48,454 nucleotides of DNA from Microcystis wesenbergii FACHB-1317 (GTDB lineage: Bacteria; Cyanobacteriota; Cyanobacteriia; Cyanobacteriales; Microcystaceae): the NCBI RefSeq assembly GCF_014696875.1, contig NZ_JACJQV010000081.1:1-48454 (forward strand), given 5' to 3'. Position 1 is the stretch's first letter. Every line of letters begins with the position of its first letter. This document shows positions 35,054 through 44,549 of the stretch, piece by piece. A model generated the notes under the pieces. The model did no database searches, had not been told where the DNA came from, and saw only the letters and a list, made by a program, of their open reading frames with translations. The translations under genes and the position numbers were made by a program.

Positions 35054-35113
35054 CCTATAGCCACGGCCACGTTATTTTTGATTGTCGTCTAGTAAAGATA
35101 AAGAGAACAATCC

Positions 35114-35752
35114 GTGTCTATCGGTATCCTCGGTACAAAACTGGGCATGACCCAAATCTTCGACAACAAAACGGGAGTCGCCATTCCCGTCACCGTCGTT
35201 CAAGCCGGTCCCTGTCCCGTCACCCAAGTCAAAACGAAAAAAACCGACGGTTATGAATCCATTCAAGTGGGATACAAAACCGTCAAAGAAAAAGCCCTCA
35301 ACAAACCGCTACTCGGCCATTTAGCCAAAGCCGGTGTCTCCCCCCTGCGGCATTTAATCGAATACCGCCTCGAGGACGCATCCGCCTACACTTTAGGCCA
35401 AGAAATTACCGCCGCTATCTTCCAAGAAGGCGATTTAGTCGATGTGGCTGGAACCACCATCGGACGAGGTTTCTCTGGCTATCAAAAACGCCATAACTTC
35501 AAACGCGGTAACATGACCCACGGTTCCAAAAACCACCGTCTCCCCGGTTCCACCGGTGCCGGTACCACCCCCGGCCGCGTTTTCCCGGGTAAGAGAATGG
35601 CCGGACAATACGGATCAACCCAAGTGACCATCCGCAAACTGTCCGTAGTCAAAATCGATAGCGAACGCAACCTAATCCTGATCAAAGGAGCCGTCCCGGG
35701 CAAACCAGGAACCCTGTTAAACATCACCCCCGCCAAGAAATTTGGTAAATAG
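35114..35752 (+). CDS. rplC: 50S ribosomal protein L3
   Basis: L3 is an early 23S rRNA-binding protein close to the peptidyl-transferase centre. The 212-residue protein has [20 protein letters not shown] at the N-terminus, [19 protein letters not shown] and [13 protein letters not shown] in the extended loop, and GKRMAGQYG further on. The start is a GTG at 35114. As first gene of the S10-type operon it follows a long leader; rplD starts 20 bp after it. Confidence 0.98.
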   Translation: MSIGILGTKLGMTQIFDNKTGVAIPVTVVQAGPCPVTQVKTKKTDGYESIQVGYKTVKEKALNKPLLGHLAKAGVSPLRHLIEYRLEDASAYTLGQEITAAIFQEGDLVDVAGTTIGRGFSGYQKRHNFKRGNMTHGSKNHRLPGSTGAGTTPGRVFPGKRMAGQYGSTQVTIRKLSVVKIDSERNLILIKGAVPGKPGTLLNITPAKKFGK

Positions 35753-35772
35753 GGCAAGGAAAGATTAAAGCC

Positions 35773-36405
35773 ATGGTTAACTACACAGTCAAAAATTGGC
35801 AAGGGGAAGAAGCGGGAACAGGCACCCTGGAACTGAAAACCGCTAAACCCGAAACCGCCAAACACCTAATTCACCGTGTCGTCGTCAGCCATCTAGCGGC
35901 GGCCCGTCAAGGTAACGCCTCCACCAAAACCCGCTCGGAAGTGCGCGGCGGTGGTCGCAAACCCTGGCGGCAAAAAGGCACCGGTCGGGCCAGAGCCGGT
36001 TCGATCCGTTCTCCCCTCTGGCGTGGTGGCGGTGTCATCTTCGGACCAAAACCGAGAGATTTTGAGGTTAAGGTCAATCGCAAAGAGAAAAGATTAGCCC
36101 TGAGAACCGCTTTGATCAGCCAGGCCGATAACTTTATCGTGGTGGAAAGCTTCGCCGAACAGTTCTCCCAACCCAAAACCAAAGAACTCACCGCTGCTTT
36201 AGGTCGCTGGGGAGCCAGTCCAGAGGAAAAAATTCTGCTGATTTTGACGGAAATTCCCGAAAATGTCTATTTATCGGGACGTAATATCTGCAATCTCAAA
36301 ATTATTCGCGCCGATAGTCTCAACGTCTATGATGTCATCCTAGCCGATCGAGTTATCGCCACCGCCGCAGCCCTAGCTAAAATTGAGGAGGTCTATGGTG
36401 CTTAA
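35773..36405 (+). CDS. rplD: 50S ribosomal protein L4
   Basis: L4 binds domain I of 23S rRNA and lines the exit tunnel. The 210-residue protein shows [41 protein letters not shown] and [13 protein letters not shown], the tunnel loop and its flanks. In many bacteria L4 represses its own operon through the leader RNA; whether that happens here is not known. Its stop codon overlaps the rplW start region (TAA at 36403, ATG at 36395). Confidence 0.98.
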   Translation: MVNYTVKNWQGEEAGTGTLELKTAKPETAKHLIHRVVVSHLAAARQGNASTKTRSEVRGGGRKPWRQKGTGRARAGSIRSPLWRGGGVIFGPKPRDFEVKVNRKEKRLALRTALISQADNFIVVESFAEQFSQPKTKELTAALGRWGASPEEKILLILTEIPENVYLSGRNICNLKIIRADSLNVYDVILADRVIATAAALAKIEEVYGA

Positions 36406-36700
36406 AACTGAAGCCAGACAACTCGCCGATCTGATCCTAAAGCCGATCGTCACCGAGAAAGCCACCCTGCTCCTAGAACAAAATAAATACGTCTTCGATG
36501 TCGCATTGAAAGCGACTAAGCCGGAAATTCAAGCGGCGATCGAATTGTTGTTTGACGTAAAAGTAACGAAAGTGAACACCAGCCGCCCCTCTCGTCAGAA
36601 AAAACGCGTCGGCCGTTTCCTCGGTTACAAACCCCAATACAAACGCGCGATCGTGACCCTAGCAGCTGGCGACTCGATCGCCCTCTATCCCGACGTATAA
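36395..36700 (+). CDS. rplW: 50S ribosomal protein L23
   Basis: L23 forms the exit-tunnel docking site for signal recognition particle and trigger factor. The start is the ATG at 36395 ([15 protein letters not shown]), directly behind an AGGAGG ribosome site inside the end of rplD; an upstream in-frame TTG at 36383 is not credible. The 101 residues include [20 protein letters not shown] and [16 protein letters not shown]. The 11-bp overlap with rplD implies translational coupling. Confidence 0.97.
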   Translation: MVLKTEARQLADLILKPIVTEKATLLLEQNKYVFDVALKATKPEIQAAIELLFDVKVTKVNTSRPSRQKKRVGRFLGYKPQYKRAIVTLAAGDSIALYPDV

Positions 36701-36733
36701 CCACCAAGAAACCCGATAACGGAAAACTAAACT

Positions 36734-37567
36734 ATGGGTATTCGTTCTTTTAGACCTTTAACCCCCGGGACAAGGCAGGCGGCCATCTCCGACTTTAAGG
36801 AGATCACCAAAACCGAACCGGAAAAGTCCCTAACTCATCGCAAACACAGCAAACAAGGGCGTAATAATCGCGGTGTCGTTACCAGTCGTCACCGGGGCGG
36901 CGGCCATAAGCGCCTTTACCGGATTATCGATTTTCGTCGCGATAAACGGGATATTCCCGCCACAGTAGCGGCGATCGAGTACGATCCTAACCGTAATGCC
37001 CGCATTGCCCTGCTTTTCTACAAAGACGGGGAAAAACGCTACATCATCGCCCCCGCCGGTTTAGGCGTTGGTGATACCGTCATCGCCGGAGAAAACGCTC
37101 CCTTCGAGGTGGGTAATGCCCTACCCTTAAGTCGCATCCCCCTAGGGACAGAAGTTCATAACATCGAACTCGTTCCCGGTCGCGGTGGTCAAATGGTGCG
37201 GGCTGCCGGTGGTTTCGCCCAAGTGGTGGCGAAAGAAGGCGATTACGTTACCATCCGCCTCCCCTCCAAAGAAGTACGCATGATCCGGCGTGAATGCTAC
37301 GCCACCATCGGAAAAGTCGGTAACGCCGAAGCGAGAAACATCAGTCTCGGTAAAGCCGGTCGTACCCGTCACCGCGGTCAACGCCCCCATGTTCGGGGTA
37401 GCGTCATGAACCCAGTGGATCACCCGCATGGAGGTGGAGAGGGTCGCGCTCCGATCGGACGTTCCGGCCCGATGACTCCCTGGGGTAAACCCGCCCTCGG
37501 CCGCAAAACTCGCAACAAGAAAAAACGCAGTAGCGATCTCGTCGTGCGCCGTCGTAACCAGGGTTAG
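36734..37567 (+). CDS. rplB: 50S ribosomal protein L2
   Basis: L2 contacts 23S rRNA domains near the peptidyl-transferase centre and the 30S interface. The 277-residue protein has [20 protein letters not shown] at the start, [20 protein letters not shown] in the middle, and [16 protein letters not shown] with the conserved His near the C-terminus. ATG at 36734. Unlike the tight spacing elsewhere in the operon, 225 bp separate it from rpsS. Confidence 0.98.
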   Translation: MGIRSFRPLTPGTRQAAISDFKEITKTEPEKSLTHRKHSKQGRNNRGVVTSRHRGGGHKRLYRIIDFRRDKRDIPATVAAIEYDPNRNARIALLFYKDGEKRYIIAPAGLGVGDTVIAGENAPFEVGNALPLSRIPLGTEVHNIELVPGRGGQMVRAAGGFAQVVAKEGDYVTIRLPSKEVRMIRRECYATIGKVGNAEARNISLGKAGRTRHRGQRPHVRGSVMNPVDHPHGGGEGRAPIGRSGPMTPWGKPALGRKTRNKKKRSSDLVVRRRNQG

Positions 37568-37574
37568 AAATTAT

Positions 37575-37761
37575 GGCTCTTCGTTACTTGGTATGGTTCG
37601 ATAGGGGGGCATAAATCGAGTAAATCCTTATCTGGCAAGAGACTTAATTGATTAGTTCGCTCTAGAGCAAAAACAATTGACAAAAATCGCTAAATGCCTT
37701 TCTATATAAGGGTTCCATCCCTTATAACCCCCGTCCATTGCATAACACAAACCGAAGAGCC
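37575..37761. mobile_element. inverted-repeat-bounded insert between rplB and rpsS
   Basis: GGCTCTTCG (37575-37583) and CGAAGAGCC (37753-37761) are inverted, and the similarity extends outward (AATTATGGCTCTTCG against AATTTCGGCTCTTCG). The interior carries a hairpin with TATATAAGGG and CCCTTATAA around 37702-37729 and no gene. It resembles a MITE-like insertion of about 190 bp in the operon. Confidence 0.5.
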
Positions 37762-37792
37762 GAAATTATTACTTTACTTTTGACTGAAAATT

Positions 37793-38074
37793 ATGGGTCG
37801 TTCACTGAAAAAGGGGCCATTTGTCGCCGGCCACCTGATGGAAAAAATCGAAAAACTCAACGCACAGGGCAGTAAACAAGTGATTAAAACTTGGTCCCGT
37901 GCCTCGACAATCATTCCCGATATGGTCGGTCACACGATCGCCGTTCACAACGGCAAACAGCACGTTCCCGTCTACGTTTCCGAGCAGATGGTCGGTCATA
38001 AACTCGGTGAATTCGCTCCCACCCGCACCTTCCGTGGCCACGCCAAGAGCGACAAAAAAGCAGGACGGAAATAA
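37793..38074 (+). CDS. rpsS: 30S ribosomal protein S19
   Basis: S19 sits in the head of the small subunit with S13. The 93-residue protein is standard: [40 protein letters not shown] and [23 protein letters not shown] at 37793; upstream sequence lacks a clear Shine-Dalgarno. It is followed by a heptamer array before rplV. Confidence 0.98.
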   Translation: MGRSLKKGPFVAGHLMEKIEKLNAQGSKQVIKTWSRASTIIPDMVGHTIAVHNGKQHVPVYVSEQMVGHKLGEFAPTRTFRGHAKSDKKAGRK

Positions 38075-38130
38075 ATCAGCCGCTACTCCCTCAGTCGTCA
38101 GCTAGATAGTCGTGATCATAAACCACCAAG

Positions 38131-38204
38131 ACTGATAACCGATAACTGATCACTGATGACTGATAACTGATGACTGATAACTGATAACTGATAACTGATA
38201 ACTG
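38131..38204. repeat. heptamer array between rpsS and rplV
   Basis: ACTGATA-type units with a few CACTGATG variants. The array reaches to within 2-3 bp of the rplV ATG at 38207, so no room is left for a Shine-Dalgarno. Confidence 0.9.
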
Positions 38205-38206
38205 AA

Positions 38207-38566
38207 ATGACCATCGATACCTCTAACGAAGTCAAAGCGATCGCCCGCTATATTCGGATGTCACCCCTGAAAGTCAGACGGGTACTCGATCAGATCCGCG
38301 GTCGCTCCTATCGGGAAGCCCTAATTATTCTCGAATTCATGCCCTACCGGGCCTGTGATCCCATCCTCAAAGTCCTGCGTTCCGCCGTTGCCAACGCCGA
38401 ACATAACGAAGGACTCGATCCCGCCACTTTGGTAGTTAGCCAAGCCTTTGCCGATGGCGGACCGACCCTAAAACGTTTTCGACCCCGGGCTCAAGGGCGC
38501 GCCTACCAAATTCGCAAACCCACCTGTCATATCACCGTCGCCGTCGCTCCTAGCAACGAAGACTAA
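38207..38566 (+). CDS. rplV: 50S ribosomal protein L22
   Basis: L22 lines the exit tunnel with L4. The 119-residue protein has [55 protein letters not shown] and [20 protein letters not shown]. The ATG at 38207 is the natural start. The ribosome-binding region consists of heptamer repeats, so initiation may rely on coupling or an unstructured leader. Confidence 0.98.
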   Translation: MTIDTSNEVKAIARYIRMSPLKVRRVLDQIRGRSYREALIILEFMPYRACDPILKVLRSAVANAEHNEGLDPATLVVSQAFADGGPTLKRFRPRAQGRAYQIRKPTCHITVAVAPSNED

Positions 38567-38589
38567 TCACCTTAACTAAAAAAAACACA

Positions 38590-39318
38590 ATGGGACAAAA
38601 AATCCATCCCCTCGGTTTTCGTCTCGGCGTTATCAAAGATCATAAATCTTGCTGGTATGCCGACGCAAAACGTTACCCCGAACTACTGCAAGAAGATCGC
38701 CGCATTCGTCAGTACGTCGAAAAAAACCTTGCTAATGCTGGTATCGCCGATATTCGCATCGAACGTAAGGCCGATCAAGTAGATATCTCCATCCACACCG
38801 CCCGACCCGGGGTCGTCGTCGGTCGTGGTGGCACGGGAATCGAACAGCTGCGCCTAGGTTTACAAAAAGCCCTCGGTGGCCAGCGTCAAATTCGCATTAA
38901 CGTCATTGAGGTGGCTCGCGTTGATGCCGATGCCAACCTGATCGCCGAATACATCGCCCAACAACTAGAAAGACGGGTTTCCTTCCGTCGTGTTGTCCGG
39001 CAAGCCATCCAACGGGCGCAGAGGGCCGAAGTCAAAGGGATCAAAATTCAAGTTAGCGGTCGTCTCAACGGGGCGGAAATCGCTCGCACCGAATGGGTGC
39101 GGGAAGGACGAGTTCCCCTGCATACCCTGCGCGCCGATATTGATTACTCCTATAAAACCGCCAGCACCATCTACGGGATTCTAGGCGTGAAAGTTTGGAT
39201 CTTTAAGGGCGAAATTATCCCCGGCCAAGAAGAAATTGCCGCCGCCGTTCCCGCTCAAGCACCGCGCCGTCAACAGCGTCGCCGTCAACAGTTTGAAGAT
39301 CGCTCTAGCGAAGGCTGA
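38590..39318 (+). CDS. rpsC: 30S ribosomal protein S3
   Basis: S3 forms part of the mRNA entry channel and has a type II KH domain. The 242-residue protein carries [20 protein letters not shown], the KH loop [14 protein letters not shown], and [20 protein letters not shown]. The Arg-rich tail ([16 protein letters not shown]) is a cyanobacterial extension. rplV ends 23 bp upstream. Confidence 0.98.
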   Translation: MGQKIHPLGFRLGVIKDHKSCWYADAKRYPELLQEDRRIRQYVEKNLANAGIADIRIERKADQVDISIHTARPGVVVGRGGTGIEQLRLGLQKALGGQRQIRINVIEVARVDADANLIAEYIAQQLERRVSFRRVVRQAIQRAQRAEVKGIKIQVSGRLNGAEIARTEWVREGRVPLHTLRADIDYSYKTASTIYGILGVKVWIFKGEIIPGQEEIAAAVPAQAPRRQQRRRQQFEDRSSEG

Positions 39319-39348
39319 TCCCTAATATTTATCAGTGGTAAATAGCTC

Positions 39349-39768
39349 ATGTTAAGTCCCAAAAGAACAAAATTCCGCAAACAACAGCGCGGACGGATGC
39401 GCGGGCTGGCCACCGGCGGAAATACGATTAATTTCGGCGATTTCGCCCTGCAAGCCACCGAACCCTGTTGGATTACTTCCCGTCAAATCGAAGCGGCCAG
39501 ACGGGCAATGACTCGTTATATCCGTCGGGGTGGCAAAATCTGGATCCGCGTTTTTCCCGATAAACCCGTGACCCAACGGGCTGCAGAAACTCGGATGGGT
39601 TCCGGGAAAGGTTCCCCCGAATTCTGGGTGGCCGTGGTTAAACCGGGGTTCATTATGTTTGAGATTGCTGGGGTAGCCGAACCGGTAGCCCGGGAAGCAA
39701 TGCGCCTAGCGGCTCAAAAATTACCAATTAAGACCAAATTTATCACTCGCGAGGAGGATTTTGTCTAA
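39349..39768 (+). CDS. rplP: 50S ribosomal protein L16
   Basis: L16 helps position tRNA at the A-site region of the large subunit. The 139-residue protein includes [56 protein letters not shown] and [16 protein letters not shown]. Its stop overlaps the rpmC start by one base (TAATG), so the two are translationally coupled. Confidence 0.98.
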   Translation: MLSPKRTKFRKQQRGRMRGLATGGNTINFGDFALQATEPCWITSRQIEAARRAMTRYIRRGGKIWIRVFPDKPVTQRAAETRMGSGKGSPEFWVAVVKPGFIMFEIAGVAEPVAREAMRLAAQKLPIKTKFITREEDFV

Positions 39769-39986
39769 TGGCTCTACCGAAAATCGCCGAAGTGAGGAAG
39801 ATGAGCGATGAGGAAATCGCCGCTGCTATCCTCGCTGCCAAAAAGAAACTGTTTGAATTGCGTTTGCAACAGGCCACCCGCCGCTTGGAAAAAACCCACG
39901 AATTCAAACACACCCGCCACCGTCTTGGCCAATTATTGACCGTAGAACGGGAGCGCCAACTAGCCCAGTCCACCCCGGAGGCATAA
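39768..39986 (+). CDS. rpmC: 50S ribosomal protein L29
   Basis: L29 sits beside the exit tunnel near L23. The 72-residue all-helical protein has LPKIAEVRKMSDEEIAAAIL and KLFELRLQQATRRLEKTHEF. ATG at 39768 overlaps the rplP stop. rpsQ starts 6 bp after its stop. Confidence 0.97.
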   Translation: MALPKIAEVRKMSDEEIAAAILAAKKKLFELRLQQATRRLEKTHEFKHTRHRLGQLLTVERERQLAQSTPEA

Positions 39987-39992
39987 CCCACT

Positions 39993-40235
39993 ATGGCAGT
40001 TAAAGAAAGAGTTGGGGTAGTAGTCAGCGATAAAATGGATAAAACCGTAGTGGTAGCCATTGAAAACCGCTCTCCTCACCCTAAATACGGCAAAATCGTC
40101 GTGAAAACCCAGAAATTTAAAGCTCACGACGCAGAAAATCAAGCCAAACAAGGCGATCGAGTTCGTATTCGTGAAACCCGCCCCCTCAGTAAAACCAAAC
40201 GTTGGGAAGTGGCGGAAATATTAACCGATAATTAA
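39993..40235 (+). CDS. rpsQ: 30S ribosomal protein S17
   Basis: S17 is a primary 16S rRNA-binding OB-fold protein. Of its 80 residues, [17 protein letters not shown] and [18 protein letters not shown] are diagnostic. ATG at 39993; the upstream CCGGAGGCA within rpmC provides the ribosome site. Confidence 0.98.
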   Translation: MAVKERVGVVVSDKMDKTVVVAIENRSPHPKYGKIVVKTQKFKAHDAENQAKQGDRVRIRETRPLSKTKRWEVAEILTDN

Positions 40236-40255
40236 ATTTCACCTAGGTAAAAACC

Positions 40256-40624
40256 GTGATTCAACAACAAACCTACTTAAATGTCGCTGACAATAGCGGG
40301 GCGCGGAAACTAATGTGTCTGCGGGTGCTGGGAACAGGTAACTGTACCTACGGTGGCATCGGTGACAAAATTATCGCCGTGGTTAAGGACGCTATCCCCA
40401 ATATGCCCGTGAAAAAATCCGATGTGGTCACTGCGGTGATTGTGCGGACCCGTCAAACCGTCCGTCGCGATAGTGGCATGAGCATCCGTTTTGATGATAA
40501 CGCCGCCGTGATTATTAATAATGACGGTAATCCCAAAGGTACTAGGGTTTTTGGTCCAGTTGCCCGGGAATTGCGCGATAAAAACTACACCAAAATTGTT
40601 TCCTTAGCCCCAGAAGTTCTCTGA
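40256..40624 (+). CDS. rplN: 50S ribosomal protein L14
   Basis: L14 forms part of bridge B8 and binds release/initiation-associated factors such as RsfS. The 122-residue protein has [38 protein letters not shown] and [20 protein letters not shown]. The start codon is a GTG at 40256. Confidence 0.98.
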   Translation: MIQQQTYLNVADNSGARKLMCLRVLGTGNCTYGGIGDKIIAVVKDAIPNMPVKKSDVVTAVIVRTRQTVRRDSGMSIRFDDNAAVIINNDGNPKGTRVFGPVARELRDKNYTKIVSLAPEVL

Positions 40625-40663
40625 TCAAAGTCAAAATTATCAAGGCAATCGGAGGTCAAAAAA

Positions 40664-41017
40664 ATGAGTAATAAAAACAGTCAAACCTCACCCCAAAGGC
40701 AAAAAATGCACGTTAAAAAAGGGGATGTTGTGCAAGTAATCGCTGGTTCCGATAAGGGCAAAGTGGGCGAAATTTTACGCTCCCTACCCCAAGAAAGTAC
40801 CGTGGTGGTCAAGGGAGTTAATATCCGCACCAAACATACTAAACCCCAACAGGAAGGGGAATCGGGTCAAATTGTTACCTACGAAGCACCGATTCACAGT
40901 TCCAAAGTGATGCTTTATTCCGAGAAGAAAAAAATCGCCAGTCGGGTGGGTTATACCTTTACCGAAGAGGGTCGGAAAGTGCGGATACTGAAGAAAACTG
41001 GCGAAATTATTGATTAG
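40664..41017 (+). CDS. rplX: 50S ribosomal protein L24
   Basis: L24 initiates 50S assembly. The KOW motif is [20 protein letters not shown] (about residues 17-36) and the protein has 117 residues. ATG at 40664 behind AATCGGAGGTC, a strong ribosome site. It has about 10 extra N-terminal residues relative to many homologues. Confidence 0.97.
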   Translation: MSNKNSQTSPQRQKMHVKKGDVVQVIAGSDKGKVGEILRSLPQESTVVVKGVNIRTKHTKPQQEGESGQIVTYEAPIHSSKVMLYSEKKKIASRVGYTFTEEGRKVRILKKTGEIID

Positions 41018-41071
41018 TTTCCCATCAATTCTAGTTCCTGACCAAGCCCAGGAAAAGTAAGCAGAAAAACT

Positions 41072-41611
41072 ATGAGCCAAAAACTAAAAACCACCTATCA
41101 AGAAACCATTGTTCCGAAACTGAAAGAACAATTTGGTTATACCAATATCCACCAAGTACCTAAAGTTATCAAAATTACTGTTAACCGCGGTCTTGGGGAA
41201 GCTTCACAAAATGCCAAAGCTTTGGAGTCTTCCAAGGCGGAACTGTCCACCATCACCGGACAACAACCGGTAGTGACTAGAGCTAAAAAAGCGATCGCTG
41301 GCTTCAAAATTCGCGAAGGAATGCCCGTGGGTGTGATGGTGACATTGCGCGGCGATCGAATGTACGCTTTTTTAGACCGTCTAATTAATCTGGCCCTACC
41401 ACGCATTCGCGACTTTCGCGGTATCAGCGGTAACAGTTTTGATGGTCGTGGTAACTACAGTTTAGGCATTCGTGAACAGTTGATCTTCCCCGAAATTGAA
41501 TACGACAAAATCGATCAAATTCGTGGGATGGACATCTCAATCATCACCACCGCTAAAAACGACGAAGAAGGACGCGCCCTCCTCAAAGAGATGGGAATGC
41601 CCTTTAGATAA
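41072..41611 (+). CDS. rplE: 50S ribosomal protein L5
   Basis: L5 binds 5S rRNA and the P-site tRNA elbow. The 179-residue protein shows [40 protein letters not shown] and [23 protein letters not shown] at 41072. A long repeat-filled gap of 244 bp separates it from rpsH. Confidence 0.98.
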   Translation: MSQKLKTTYQETIVPKLKEQFGYTNIHQVPKVIKITVNRGLGEASQNAKALESSKAELSTITGQQPVVTRAKKAIAGFKIREGMPVGVMVTLRGDRMYAFLDRLINLALPRIRDFRGISGNSFDGRGNYSLGIREQLIFPEIEYDKIDQIRGMDISIITTAKNDEEGRALLKEMGMPFR

Positions 41612-41627
41612 ATCAATCAAGAGAAAA

Positions 41628-41817
41628 GTAAACAGTGACCAGTAAATAAGTGAACAGTGAACAGCAAACAGTAAACAGTCAAGAGTGAACAGTCAACAGT
41701 GATTGAGTGAAAAGACAGCAGGAACCTGCTATTTAATACTACTCACTTAATACTCAAATCTGATAACTGACCTACTGATAACTGATAACTGATAACTGAT
41801 AACTGATAACTGACCAC
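41628..41817. repeat. heptamer arrays between rplE and rpsH
   Basis: (AGTGAAC/AGTAAAC)n at about 41635-41703, a small AGCAGG-AA-CCTGCT hairpin near 41719-41732, then (ACTGATA)n at about 41762-41817. It ends about 40 bp before the rpsH ATG, leaving a TTAGGAG ribosome site (around 41834-41840). Confidence 0.9.
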
Positions 41818-41855
41818 TGATGTTGATCCCAATTTAGGAGAAAAACAGGTAATTC

Positions 41856-42257
41856 ATGTCTGCTAACGATACCATCTCGGATATGCTGACCCGCATCCGT
41901 AACGCTTGCGCGGTTCGGCAGACCACTACTCAAATTCCCACCACGCGGATGACGCGCAGTATTGCTCAAGTTCTCAAGGACGAAGGCTTTATTGCTGACT
42001 TTGAGGAAGTGGGTGAGGGGATTAAATCTCAATTAGTGCTTTCCCTCAAATATAAAGGCAAAAACCGTCAACCGATCATTACTACCCTCACCAGAGTCAG
42101 TAAACCGGGCCTGCGAGTTTATTCCAACAGTAAAGACTTACCGCGCGTCCTCGGTGGCATTGGCATCGCCATTGTTTCCACCTCTAAAGGCATTATGACC
42201 GATCGCGAAGCGCGTAAACAAAACGTTGGCGGCGAAGTCCTTTGCTACATCTGGTAA
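41856..42257 (+). CDS. rpsH: 30S ribosomal protein S8
   Basis: S8 binds helix 21 of 16S rRNA and in many bacteria represses the spc operon. The 133-residue protein has [40 protein letters not shown] and the conserved C-terminal [10 protein letters not shown]-type segment (reading [20 protein letters not shown]). ATG at 41856. Confidence 0.98.
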   Translation: MSANDTISDMLTRIRNACAVRQTTTQIPTTRMTRSIAQVLKDEGFIADFEEVGEGIKSQLVLSLKYKGKNRQPIITTLTRVSKPGLRVYSNSKDLPRVLGGIGIAIVSTSKGIMTDREARKQNVGGEVLCYIW

Positions 42258-42299
42258 ACAAGGATAAGCTATCAGCCGTCAGCCTGTCCAAGTTTAAAC

Positions 42300-42360
42300 C
42301 TGATAGCTGACCCACTGATAACTCTTCCGGGATATCTGACCCACTGATAACTGATAACTG
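42300..42360. repeat. heptamer array between rpsH and rplF
   Basis: CACTGATAACT and related units surround a short CTTCCGGGATATCTGAC. The last unit ends 2 bp before the rplF ATG at 42363, so again there is no Shine-Dalgarno. Confidence 0.85.
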
Positions 42361-42362
42361 TT

Positions 42363-42932
42363 ATGTCTCGTATTGGCAAACGCCCGATTCCTATTCCCAA
42401 TAAAGTCACCGTCGATATCGATGGTGCTACCGTGACGGTGAAAGGACCCAAAGGAACTCTCCAGAGAACCCTACCCACCGCCGTCACCATCAATAAAGAT
42501 GGCGAAACCATCCTCGTTACCCGTCAAGACGATTCCCGTACCGCCAGAGAACGCCACGGACTCTGTAGAACTCTAGTAGCCAACATGGTGGAAGGAGTCG
42601 CTACTGGCTTTCAAAAACGCCTCGATATCCAAGGGGTGGGCTACCGCGCCCAGGCGCAGGGTAGTAAATTAGTTCTTAATGTTGGTTACAGTAAACCCGT
42701 GGAAATGGAGATGCCCGATGGTGTTTCCGTCGCCGTAGAAAACAACACCCAAGTTATCGTCAGTGGCATCGACAAAGAAGCGGTCGGTAACATTGCCGCT
42801 AAAATCCGCGAAGTTCGTCCCCCCGAACCTTATAAAGGCAAAGGGATTCGCTATCTTGGTGAAGTCGTCCGTCGCAAAGTTGGTAAAGCTGGCGGTAAAG
42901 GTGCTAAAGGCGGTAAAGGAGGTAAAAAATAA
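42363..42932 (+). CDS. rplF: 50S ribosomal protein L6
   Basis: L6 lies at the sarcin-ricin loop side of the large subunit. The 189-residue protein has two repeats: [20 protein letters not shown] in the first and [20 protein letters not shown] in the second, with [11 protein letters not shown] between. The Gly/Lys-rich tail ([13 protein letters not shown]) is an extension also seen in other cyanobacteria. ATG at 42363. Confidence 0.98.
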   Translation: MSRIGKRPIPIPNKVTVDIDGATVTVKGPKGTLQRTLPTAVTINKDGETILVTRQDDSRTARERHGLCRTLVANMVEGVATGFQKRLDIQGVGYRAQAQGSKLVLNVGYSKPVEMEMPDGVSVAVENNTQVIVSGIDKEAVGNIAAKIREVRPPEPYKGKGIRYLGEVVRRKVGKAGGKGAKGGKGGKK

Positions 42933-42935
42933 ACC

Positions 42936-43298
42936 ATGAAACTTAGTCGCAAAGAATCAGTCCGTCGTCGTCACCAGCGTGTGCGTCGCAAACTTAGTGG
43001 CACTGCTGAACGGCCCCGTTTATCCGTATTTCGTTCTAATAACCACATCTACGCCCAAATTATCGACGACGTGGCCCAACATACCCTCGCGGCCGCTTCT
43101 ACCCTAGAGGCCACCTTGCGCGGGGAATTAGAGTCCACCGCTACCCAAGAAGCCTCGGCTGCCGTGGGTAAACTGGTGGCCCAACGGGCCCTAGAAAGAG
43201 GCATCGAACAAGTGGTTTTTGATCGCGGTGGCAATCTCTATCACGGTCGCGTCAAAGCCTTAGCAGAAGCGGCTCGGTCAGCCGGCTTAAACTTCTAA
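42936..43298 (+). CDS. rplR: 50S ribosomal protein L18
   Basis: L18 binds 5S rRNA with L5. The 120-residue protein has a basic N-terminus, [18 protein letters not shown], and [20 protein letters not shown] at the C-terminus. It starts 3 bp after the rplF stop, so coupling is likely. Confidence 0.98.
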   Translation: MKLSRKESVRRRHQRVRRKLSGTAERPRLSVFRSNNHIYAQIIDDVAQHTLAAASTLEATLRGELESTATQEASAAVGKLVAQRALERGIEQVVFDRGGNLYHGRVKALAEAARSAGLNF

Positions 43299-43324
43299 AA
43301 TATCCTTTCAACACTGATAAAACT

Positions 43325-43846
43325 ATGGCAAAACGTCGCAAAGGCAACCGCGAAAAAGAAAAAGAAACCACTTGGCAAGAGCGGGTCATCCAGATCCGCC
43401 GGGTTAGTAAAGTGGTTAAGGGTGGTAAAAAACTCAGCTTCCGGGCTATCGTCGTGGTCGGTAATGAAAACGGCCAGGTGGGAGTGGGAGTCGGCAAAGC
43501 AGGAGACGTTATCGGGGCCGTCCGTAAAGGTGTGGCCGATGGCAAAAAACAACTAATTGAAGTCTCCTTAACTAAGGCTAGTTCTATCACTCACCTCACC
43601 CGGGGCGCTTCCGGGGGCGCTCAAGTGATTATGCGTCCAGCTGCTCCGGGGACTGGGGTTATTGCCGGGGGTGCTGTCCGTACCGTTTTGGAATTAGCTG
43701 GGGTGAAAAATATCCTCGCTAAACAACTCGGTAGCGATAACCCGCTCAATAACGCTAGAGCCGCTGTTAACGCCCTGGAAACTCTCCGCACTTTCTCGGA
43801 AGTGGCCAAGGATCGAGGCGTATCCGTAGAACATTTGTACACATAA
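43325..43846 (+). CDS. rpsE: 30S ribosomal protein S5
   Basis: S5 takes part in mRNA decoding accuracy and unwinding at the entry channel. The 173-residue protein shows [34 protein letters not shown] and [20 protein letters not shown] (the C-terminal S5 fold). ATG at 43325. Confidence 0.98.
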   Translation: MAKRRKGNREKEKETTWQERVIQIRRVSKVVKGGKKLSFRAIVVVGNENGQVGVGVGKAGDVIGAVRKGVADGKKQLIEVSLTKASSITHLTRGASGGAQVIMRPAAPGTGVIAGGAVRTVLELAGVKNILAKQLGSDNPLNNARAAVNALETLRTFSEVAKDRGVSVEHLYT

Positions 43847-43856
43847 AGAAATCACC

Positions 43857-44300
43857 ATGAAACTCCACGAAATCGCCCCCCAACCGGGGTCCACTAAACG
43901 CCGTCGTCGTGTGGGACGGGGTATCTCGGCCGGCCAGGGTGCTAGTTGCGGTCTGGGAATGCGCGGACAAAAATCTCGCTCTGGGACAGGGACTCGCCCT
44001 GGTTTTGAGGGGGGACAAATGCCCCTCTATCGTCGGGTGCCGAAATTAAAGCATTTTCCTTTGGTTAACCCCCGTCAATACACAATCGTTAATCTGAAAA
44101 AATTAGCTTCTTTACCCGCTAATACGGAAGTTACCCTGGAAAGTCTCCTAAAAGCTAAAATTCTCACCAGTAACGACGGCCCTTTAAAAGTTTTGGGTGA
44201 TGGTGAAATTACCGTTCCCCTCAAGGTGAAGGCCGCTGCTTTTAGCAATAGTGCTAAAGAGAAAATTACCGCCGCTCAAGGTACTTGGGAAGAGATATAA
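43857..44300 (+). CDS. rplO: 50S ribosomal protein L15
   Basis: L15 is a late-assembly 50S protein. The 147-residue protein has [32 protein letters not shown] and [21 protein letters not shown] at 43857, 10 bp after rpsE. A repeat-rich gap of 249 bp with a possible attenuator precedes secY. Confidence 0.98.
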   Translation: MKLHEIAPQPGSTKRRRRVGRGISAGQGASCGLGMRGQKSRSGTGTRPGFEGGQMPLYRRVPKLKHFPLVNPRQYTIVNLKKLASLPANTEVTLESLLKAKILTSNDGPLKVLGDGEITVPLKVKAAAFSNSAKEKITAAQGTWEEI

Positions 44301-44344
44301 ATTTCCCCAGGAGATTACAAGAAGCAGGCGGGGAACGGGCAGCA

Positions 44345-44441
44345 GCGAGTTTTTTGCTGTGTGCAGTAAACAGTAATCAGTGAACTGAAAACTCACATCT
44401 GATGACTGATAACTGATAACTGATCACTGATAACTGAAGAC
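44345..44441. repeat. repeat block between rplO and secY
   Basis: A dispersed unit (TTTTTTGCTGTGTGCAGTAA, then GTGAACTGAAAACTCACATC) is followed by (TGATAAC)n heptamers at about 44402-44441. The same pieces occur at 13157, 28408 and 32330. Confidence 0.8.
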
Positions 44442-44467
44442 TGGATTGCTATATCATAAGAAAGACA

Positions 44468-44516
44468 GGGGAAATCTTAAAAAAATCGAGAAAGTTTTCC
44501 CCCTCGATTACTTTTT
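44468..44516 (+). promoter_or_regulatory. possible terminator or pseudoknot leader of secY
   Basis: AATCGAG (44484-44490) pairs with CTCGATT (44503-44509), followed by a short T-run (44512-44516), like an intrinsic terminator 34 bp before secY. A crossing stem GGGGAAA (44468-44474) with TTTCCCC (44496-44502) would compete or form a pseudoknot. Confidence 0.45.
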
Positions 44517-44549
44517 CCCATAAAAAAACTGCACTAGAGGTAACTGTTA

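Noticed and set aside
41628-41817. Possible CRISPR array in the ribosomal operon
   Set aside because: The units are 7 bp with no spacers and no cas genes are present; these are simple tandem repeats.
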